DNA of 59,661 bases. It comes from Selaginella moellendorffii. Its lineage: Eukaryota > Streptophyta > Lycopodiopsida > Selaginellales > Selaginellaceae. The first letter of the stretch is position 1. Each line of letters starts with the position of its first letter. The notes beneath the pieces are model-generated. The model did not search any database. It saw only the letters and a list, made by a program, of their open reading frames with translations, and was not told the origin of the DNA. The DNA lies in NCBI RefSeq assembly GCF_000143415.4, contig NW_003314417.1:153779-213439 (forward strand), written 5' to 3'. Of the stretch, positions 54,512-59,661 are shown one piece after another. The translations under genes and the position numbers were made by a program.

Positions 54512-55420
54512 ATGCTCATTAATGCTTTTGATTTGTTAATCTCGAGGCATCTTTTTTTAGGCACTTCGAGCATTGACTTACACGGGAACTTTCATTGGTG
54601 GGGCAACGATTCTAGCAAAGAAGGCTCTGGAAGAAGCTTATATTACGAAGCAGATGATCTGTTTTCAGACCTCTTGAAAGATGAAAATGAAGGCTCAGCA
54701 TTAACAAGAAGTGACTATATCACTTTTAAGGTTACAAAGGTCCATCTTGCAGGAACATCATTGGTTGTATCCTGGAATGAAGGCTACGTTGGAAGCAGCA
54801 ATGGGGTACATGCTCTAAAATTTATCCCGCAGCTTTTGCAAGTCTATTTTGACATTGTATTGCAAGATATGAGTGATTGTAAGTTCCAAACCTTTGCATT
54901 TAATCCGCTGCTCTTTGTATGTTTAGCACTACTCTGCAATCTTTTACCTATGGTCTTCTTCAGAATCAATGCCATGCTTCCGGATGAGGCATTTTCAATC
55001 GAGGTAAGCAAGATTAATTTACTCATAAGCTGACTCATGTCTTAAATCATGTCCAACAAACGTGTTGTCAGTTTGTGCACACTTTCTTCAAGAAATCTCC
55101 TCAATTCATTGCTCTTTTGAAGGTAAGCCTTTCTTATCTATTTGAAGTTGTTATCCCAAAAGAAGTAAAAACATTGCAGAAGGTCATCACCAGTCAACCT
55201 CAAACAAGTGACAGTAAAGTAAGATGGATTTCACAATGTTTGAGTGTTAAACTTCTATTACATTTACTAGACTGAGCTTCCTTTGCAACTATGCTGAGTG
55301 GTTGGAGACCATGGTACTTGTTTCAAGGATGGTGTAAGAGAGCTCTTTGAAACTCTGGAGTTGGTTCTCTACAAAAACCTCTTCTTATGGTAATTGAAGT
55401 TTCTCACTGTTTATGTTGTG
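54512..55420 (+). CDS. Unidentified multi-exon gene fragment
   Basis: A plus-strand open frame (from about 54560, DLHGNFHWWGNDSSKEG; then DYITFKVTKVHLAGTSLVVS) ends at a donor-like GATT/GTAAGT near 54878. Good splice signals then frame small exons: TTCTTCAG/...ATCGAG/GTAAGC (54962-55001, MLPDEAFSIE), GTTGTCAG/...TTGAAG/GTAAGC (55071-55121, FVHTFFKKSPQFIALLK) and CATTGCAG/...AGTAAA/GTAAG (about 55180-55218). A further coding-like stretch DGVRELFETLELVLYKN lies at about 55330-55380. Phases of the small exons agree, so a real gene or recent gene piece is likely. I do not recognise the family, and the start and end are unknown. Confidence 0.4.
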
Positions 55421-55849
55421 TCTAATCTTCACAAACATCCAGGCATAAAACTTCTGCCATCCCAGCCCAGTCCCAGCTGCTATTTTTTGTCATAACCATA
55501 GCAAAGCTTGCAACGTGTCATCAAGAGCTCTTGCCTAGAGCTCGAGTGCTAAGGTTTGTTTTTTTTTTTTTGTCTTCTCTAAGGAACTTTCTTGAGTTTA
55601 AGTTGCTGTTCTTGATGAAGGTGGCACAATCACATCAACCACTCAAAAAGACTGTCTGGAGAAGAATTGAAGATCACCATTGCTGCCTACGACTGAGTCC
55701 CTGGAGTGGAGAAGCTGGTGATGAATGCAAAGATGGACCTTGCCTTGCAGCTTATACAGCATGAGAAGCCCGAGAGCTTGCTACATTACTACAAGGCCAT
55801 GGAGCTGTAGCATGAAACAAAGTTCAATTTGTTTCTCACATGTCCAAGA
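55421..55849 (+). other. Coding-like piece, unassigned
   Basis: About 55630-55800 reads in one frame as a helical stretch (KLVMNAKMDLALQLIQHEKP, then ESLLHYYKAMEL) with a stop on each side. It may be an exon of the preceding fragment. No family recognised. Confidence 0.3.
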
Positions 55850-56293
55850 AGATTTGGCCCCCCGTCGATCACAACATGGTCAGATGCTACCAGCATTTTG
55901 GACAAATATTCACAGGTTATACTTCCCACCAAAGGATCAACTACAAGGACATAAGTTCAAGAAAAACAAAGAGAAAACTCACAAGGATCTGGCTCACCCA
56001 GTAATGCACAAATTGAAACAAAACTATGGAAATTGTAAGAGCTGGACTTTAATTCTCCTTGAGAGTTTTCAAGAAGATCTGTCCACTAGGATGAATGTTG
56101 CAGTGATAGATTCACATTTTAAACACCACCTACATTTTCCAACGAGAGATAAGATCTTTGAATTCTTCCTCCTTTCCACATTATCTTGAGAGGCTTTAAC
56201 GGATAAGCACTGGGGAGGCTAATGTTGACCTTATAAAGGGATCCTATGAGATCAAGAAGAATTTCTTCAAAAGTTGAGAATTGAGCTAGGAAG
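55850..56293 (+). repeat. Dispersed duplication, copy 1 (about 445 bp)
   Basis: From AGATTTGGCCCCCCGTCGAT to AAAAGTTGAGAATT it is nearly identical to 57504-57952. Both copies keep an open frame of about 111 codons containing FQEDLSTRMNVA and FPTRDKIFEFFLL. Identity is unknown, and a transposase origin cannot be shown. Confidence 0.8.
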
Positions 56294-56441
56294 TCTAGCC
56301 GATGGACTGAATTGTGGAGACCCACTCATAGAAATTATTGGCCTTTGGACTGGCAAAGCAAATCTCTAGTGGATCTCTGTGGGCTTCTTCTGGATCTGCT
56401 TCGCCCCACTGTGCCAAACCACTTATAACCTTTTGGAGTAG

Positions 56442-56572
56442 ATTGTAAATCAGCTGTTTACAAACATTTTTAATTCATTAATTATTTTATTAATATTATT
56501 ATTGAATTAAAAATGAATGAATTAAATAATTATAATTAAATATTAAATTAGCTGATTCTGCTAATTTACAAT
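56442..56572. repeat. AT-rich foldback element, about 131 bp
   Basis: It begins ATTGTAAATCAGCTG and ends with its imperfect complement (AGCTGATTCTGCTAATTTACAAT), with an interior built from AATTAAT/ATTAATT repeats. It looks like a small MITE, but no clear target duplication was identified. Confidence 0.45.
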
Positions 56573-57503
56573 ATTTTATTTCTATCCACTCAAAACCTTC
56601 ATGATACACATGCTGCAATGTGAACAATACTCAGCCAAGGACATTCAACCATTCCCCACTTGGAGCATGTCGGGATCTGAAAGAAAGAAGCTTGAGAAAT
56701 TTATGCAAAGCCAACCATTGATCTCACTGTTCCAGCCTCCAGGATGCCCACAAATTGTTGGCATCCGCCACTCTATATTGCAAGCAAAATTGGTCATAGA
56801 AGAGAAAAAGAAGAAGAGCTAGGAGAACTTTACCATGGCTATCTGTCTTTAGTAATGTCTGTCAGCTATTCACATACTTCCCAGCCCACATGGTTGGATG
56901 ATCTGCTCCCCTATGCACAGAAAAATGAGCTCTTATATCGCAAGAGATAGCAAGAAAAAAAATTTTAATTATCTTTCACACATTGCATAGAAGATAGGAT
57001 GTTTGCTTTTGTTGAGAGCCTCACTCACTGGGTTTTGTGGTGGTGTTGCTCCATTTCTGAGATGCAAACATTGTTTGCATACTGAGCATAAGAAGGCTGA
57101 TTTTAATTGTGAAAGCAATTGTCATACTTGAGATAGTCAATTCCCTATACGAGAAGAAATAACTCAATTGACATGTTGAAATGGAACAAAAACAGCATGT
57201 TTACTGTGCCCTTTGAAGCCACTCAATGGCATTTACAAGTCATTCTCCTAGAAAACGTCTACAGATATTGGAAAAAAGAACTCTCTACCTTCCAGTAAAT
57301 TTGACCACATCATTGCCTGTACTTTTGAGATGCACATTGAGACCTTTTGACTTTCCTATCACTACCACATGATCTCTGTATGGACAAAAAAATGTTTTCT
57401 ATTCTACATCTTCTTCCACAATTGTACAACTAACCCCTTCCAGAATAAGATGTGAAGCTGGCTATATATATATAGATTTAATATTATAATTTGGCCCCCT
57501 GGG
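56573..57503. other. No recognisable gene
   Basis: Short open frames only (56601-56822 and 56744-56950 overlap in different frames). No motif recognised. Confidence 0.35.
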
Positions 57504-57952
57504 AGATTTGGCCCCCCGTCGATCACAACATGGTCAGATGCTACCAGCATTTTGGACAAATATTCACAGGTTATACTTCCCACTAAAGGATCAACTACAA
57601 GGAAATAAGTTCAAGAAAAACAAAGAGAAAACTCACAAGGATCTGGCTCACCCAAGAATGCACAAATTGAAACAAAACTTTGGAAATTGTAAGAGCTGGA
57701 CTTTAATTCTCCTTGAGAGTTTTCAAGAAGATCTGTCCACTAGGATGAATGTTGCAATGATAGATTCACGTTTTAAACACCACCTACATTTTCCAACAAG
57801 AGATAAGATCTTTGAATTCTTCCTCCTTTCCACATTATCTTGAGAGGCTTTAACGGATAATCACTGGGGAGGCTAATGTTGACCTTATAAAGGGATCCTA
57901 TGAGATCAACAAGAATTTTTTCAAAAGTTGAGAATTAAGCTAAGAAATTCCA
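57504..57952 (+). repeat. Dispersed duplication, copy 2
   Basis: Nearly identical to 55850-56293, with scattered substitutions (for example GACATAAG to GAAATAAG). The preceding GGCCCCCTGGGAGATTTGGCCCCCC contains a partial repeat of the start. Confidence 0.8.
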
Positions 57953-58636
57953 TACATGCAAGTAAACCCAGAAGAAAAAGAATGGTGAAGATGGCTTGTG
58001 AGCCAAGGAAATGGCAATCTCCCTAACCAGGGTTTAACCAAGTTTACATTGCCGAGTTCACACCCCATTGATCAAAGAAGTATATGTATGAATTTATATA
58101 TGATAAATGTATCTGTAGTTGATTCCCCAGATAAATCCCTGCACCACGACCCAGTGATCATACAAAGATAGAAGCTGGCCAACTGTATATGGCTTTAGAG
58201 TTGGTAGCAGCATGCTCAAGGCTGGATGGTTCCTGGTGAATTCTTGCAGACTTTCACCTAGCATGCAGCAAGGAAAGAACATTCAGGAACTTACTTTGTG
58301 AGGAGTCAAATAATCCGGAACACCTTCCACTCGAAGTTCCTCGAGGATCTGAAGAAAGAAACATTTAGACCATGAAAGAATACAAGAGATTCCTTACTGA
58401 CCCTGCCATTTTGCAAGTTATACATAAAAGATTTTGATTAGAATCCTTTCTATAATTTTAAATTTCTGTAATAACTTCCTATACAGTGATAATAATTGCA
58501 ACAATATGGGATATGAGAGACCATATGCTTAAATTACTTTTGTTACCAATAAAAGAAAGGGTATATACAAAGACAATGTTCCATTGTCATAAAAAGTATT
58601 TGTGGATATTGATGATCTCCAAGGTATAACTATCAA
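57953..58636. other. No recognisable gene
   Basis: AT-rich. A 62-codon minus frame (58094-58282) has no recognisable family. Confidence 0.35.
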
Positions 58637-58795
58637 TCTCTACACTAAAATGACATTATGAATTTCAGACAAATAATTTAAAAAATATACATCATCGCTA
58701 CTGATTGATGAAAACAAACAACTAATTCTTTAGGATTCATGTCACCTATATGACAGATGTCCTATCTATTCCAGCGGAGCTGGATTCCTTGCTAG
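58637..58795 (+). mobile_element. Candidate 159-bp mini-Helitron
   Basis: It starts TCTCTACACTAAAATGAC directly after A (58636). It ends with hairpin CCAGCGGAGCTGG (58771-58783), ATTCCTTG and CTAG (58792-58795), followed by T. TC start, hairpin, CTAG end and A/T target without duplication are the Helitron signature. It is non-coding and too short to be autonomous. Confidence 0.65.
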
Positions 58796-58805
58796 TTGAA
58801 AGTTA

Positions 58806-59661
58806 TGTGAGACACAAATCCCTAAGCCCCAAAGTGGAGCCGAAAGGTGCCACGTGGTAGTGGTCGAAGCAAAAGCCAAACGAGCGTAACACGTTTGGAC
58901 TAAAAGGCTCCGACTTGAAAGGTTGAGAGCAGGAGTGGAACTCCCAACGGAGTGCTCAAGGAACGAGCATGGAGTCTGAGATGGACCCGAGTTGGAGTCC
59001 GAGGTGGAGTCCGAGATGGAGTCTGAGATGGACCCGAGTTGGAGTTCGAGGTGGAGTACGAGATGGAGTCCGAGATAGACCCGAGTTGGAGTCCGAGGTG
59101 GAGTCCGAGATGGAGTCCAAGATGGACCCGAGGTGGAGTCCTAGGTGGAGTCCGAGATGGACCCGAGTTGGAGTCCGAGGTGGAGTCCGAGATGGACCCG
59201 AGTTGGAGTCCGAGGTGGAGTCCGAGATGGACCCGAGTTGGAGTCTGAGGTGGAGTCCGAGATGGAGTCCGAGATAGAGTCCGAGATGGACCCGAGATGG
59301 AGTCTGAGGTTGAGACCGAGACCAAGACTGAGACCGGGACCGAAACCGAGACCAAAACCGAGACCGAGACCGGGACCGAGACCGAGACCGAGGCCGAGGC
59401 CGAGTTCGAGTCCGAGTCCGAGTCCAAGTCCGAGTCCGAGTCTAAACCGAGTCCGAGTCCGAGTTTGAGTTTGAGAGGGTGAAAGCCCAAAGCGTTCGTC
59501 TCCCAGACCCTAGGGGGTTTGGTGAGCTCCAAAAGTATAGTAAGGGGGAGGACTGCAGTGGAGCCAGTTTGGCCCAGAAAGGCCAGATCTAGTGTTGGGT
59601 GATGAACTGACCACTAGGAAGTCCAAGACTAGAGTGAATACGGACCGACAAGCGGGGTAGC
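58806..59661 (+). repeat. LTR of minisatellite type, running off the window
   Basis: Starts about TGTGAGACACAAATCCCTAA and matches 9035-9260. It then carries a (GAGTCCGAGATGGACCCGAGTT)-type array (58973-59310), a GACCGAGACCGAAACC-type array (to about 59470), the shared module GGGTGAAAGCCCAAAGCG (59477) and a CCAAAAGTATAGTA sequence. No internal region is visible before the window ends. The long Glu/Ser/Arg-rich reading frames here are artefacts of the repeat. Confidence 0.65.

Noticed and set aside
55850-57952. hAT transposase fragment (MNVAMIDSRFKHHLHFP resembling an LDPRFK-type motif)
   Set aside because: The resemblance is a few residues and the other conserved hAT blocks are absent.

Overview
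This is a transposon-dense stretch of plant nuclear DNA, with no intact single-copy host gene that I can support. A land plant is indicated by chromodomain-bearing Ty3/gypsy elements primed by initiator-Met tRNA, an interstitial (CCCTAAA)n telomere-type tract, PIF/Harbinger and Helitron relics, and fragments resembling a plant DUF2358 protein. Every intron I can define confidently is very short (38-81 bp), which fits a Selaginella-like lycophyte. That assignment is an inference and needs a database search.

Layout. 1-8.7 kb: an old gypsy copy (flanks 1-543 and 5680-6730) is split by a second decayed copy (544-5679, TSD AATAT). That copy is itself split by a solo LTR of another family (4049-5208). 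A truncated LTR of the latter family follows at 7804-8661. 9.0-21.9 kb: a decayed chromovirus, here called Gypsy-2, is interrupted in its 5' LTR by a full-length, very young chromovirus, Gypsy-1 (9467-16998; 1148-bp LTRs differing at two positions I could see; TSD TCGAG). Gypsy-1 encodes one Gag-Pol polyprotein whose integrase section is interrupted by two small GT-AG introns.

21.9-40.7 kb: a second Gypsy-1 copy on the minus strand. Intron 2 of this copy contains a 12.3-kb DNA transposon (23820-36117; 22-bp inverted termini, flanking CTTAA). That transposon is the most unusual object here. Its minus strand carries ParB-like, possible methyltransferase-like, acidic/Pro-rich and FCP1-type phosphatase-like coding exons. 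Its plus strand carries a transposase-like gene that appears to lack its catalytic core. About 26 copies of a 22-bp palindrome (consensus ATGGCRTGWGGCCTCATGCC plus AT) lie inside it, several of them within tiny introns next to the splice acceptor.

40.7-59.7 kb: more LTR pieces, a PIF/Harbinger transposase relic (44.4-45.7 kb), a Helitron helicase relic (47.2-47.9 kb), four Helitron-type 3' termini, and a 159-bp candidate mini-Helitron. Between them are broken gene pieces, including tandemly duplicated DUF2358-like exons and an unidentified multi-exon fragment. The window ends inside another LTR of minisatellite type.

How the parts work together: Gypsy-1 is the only element that looks potentially functional. 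Its introns could separate an unspliced genomic RNA from a spliced integrase-competent mRNA. The rest is mostly decayed, with many stop codons at former CAA, CAG or CGA codons, as expected from C-to-T decay of methylated DNA.
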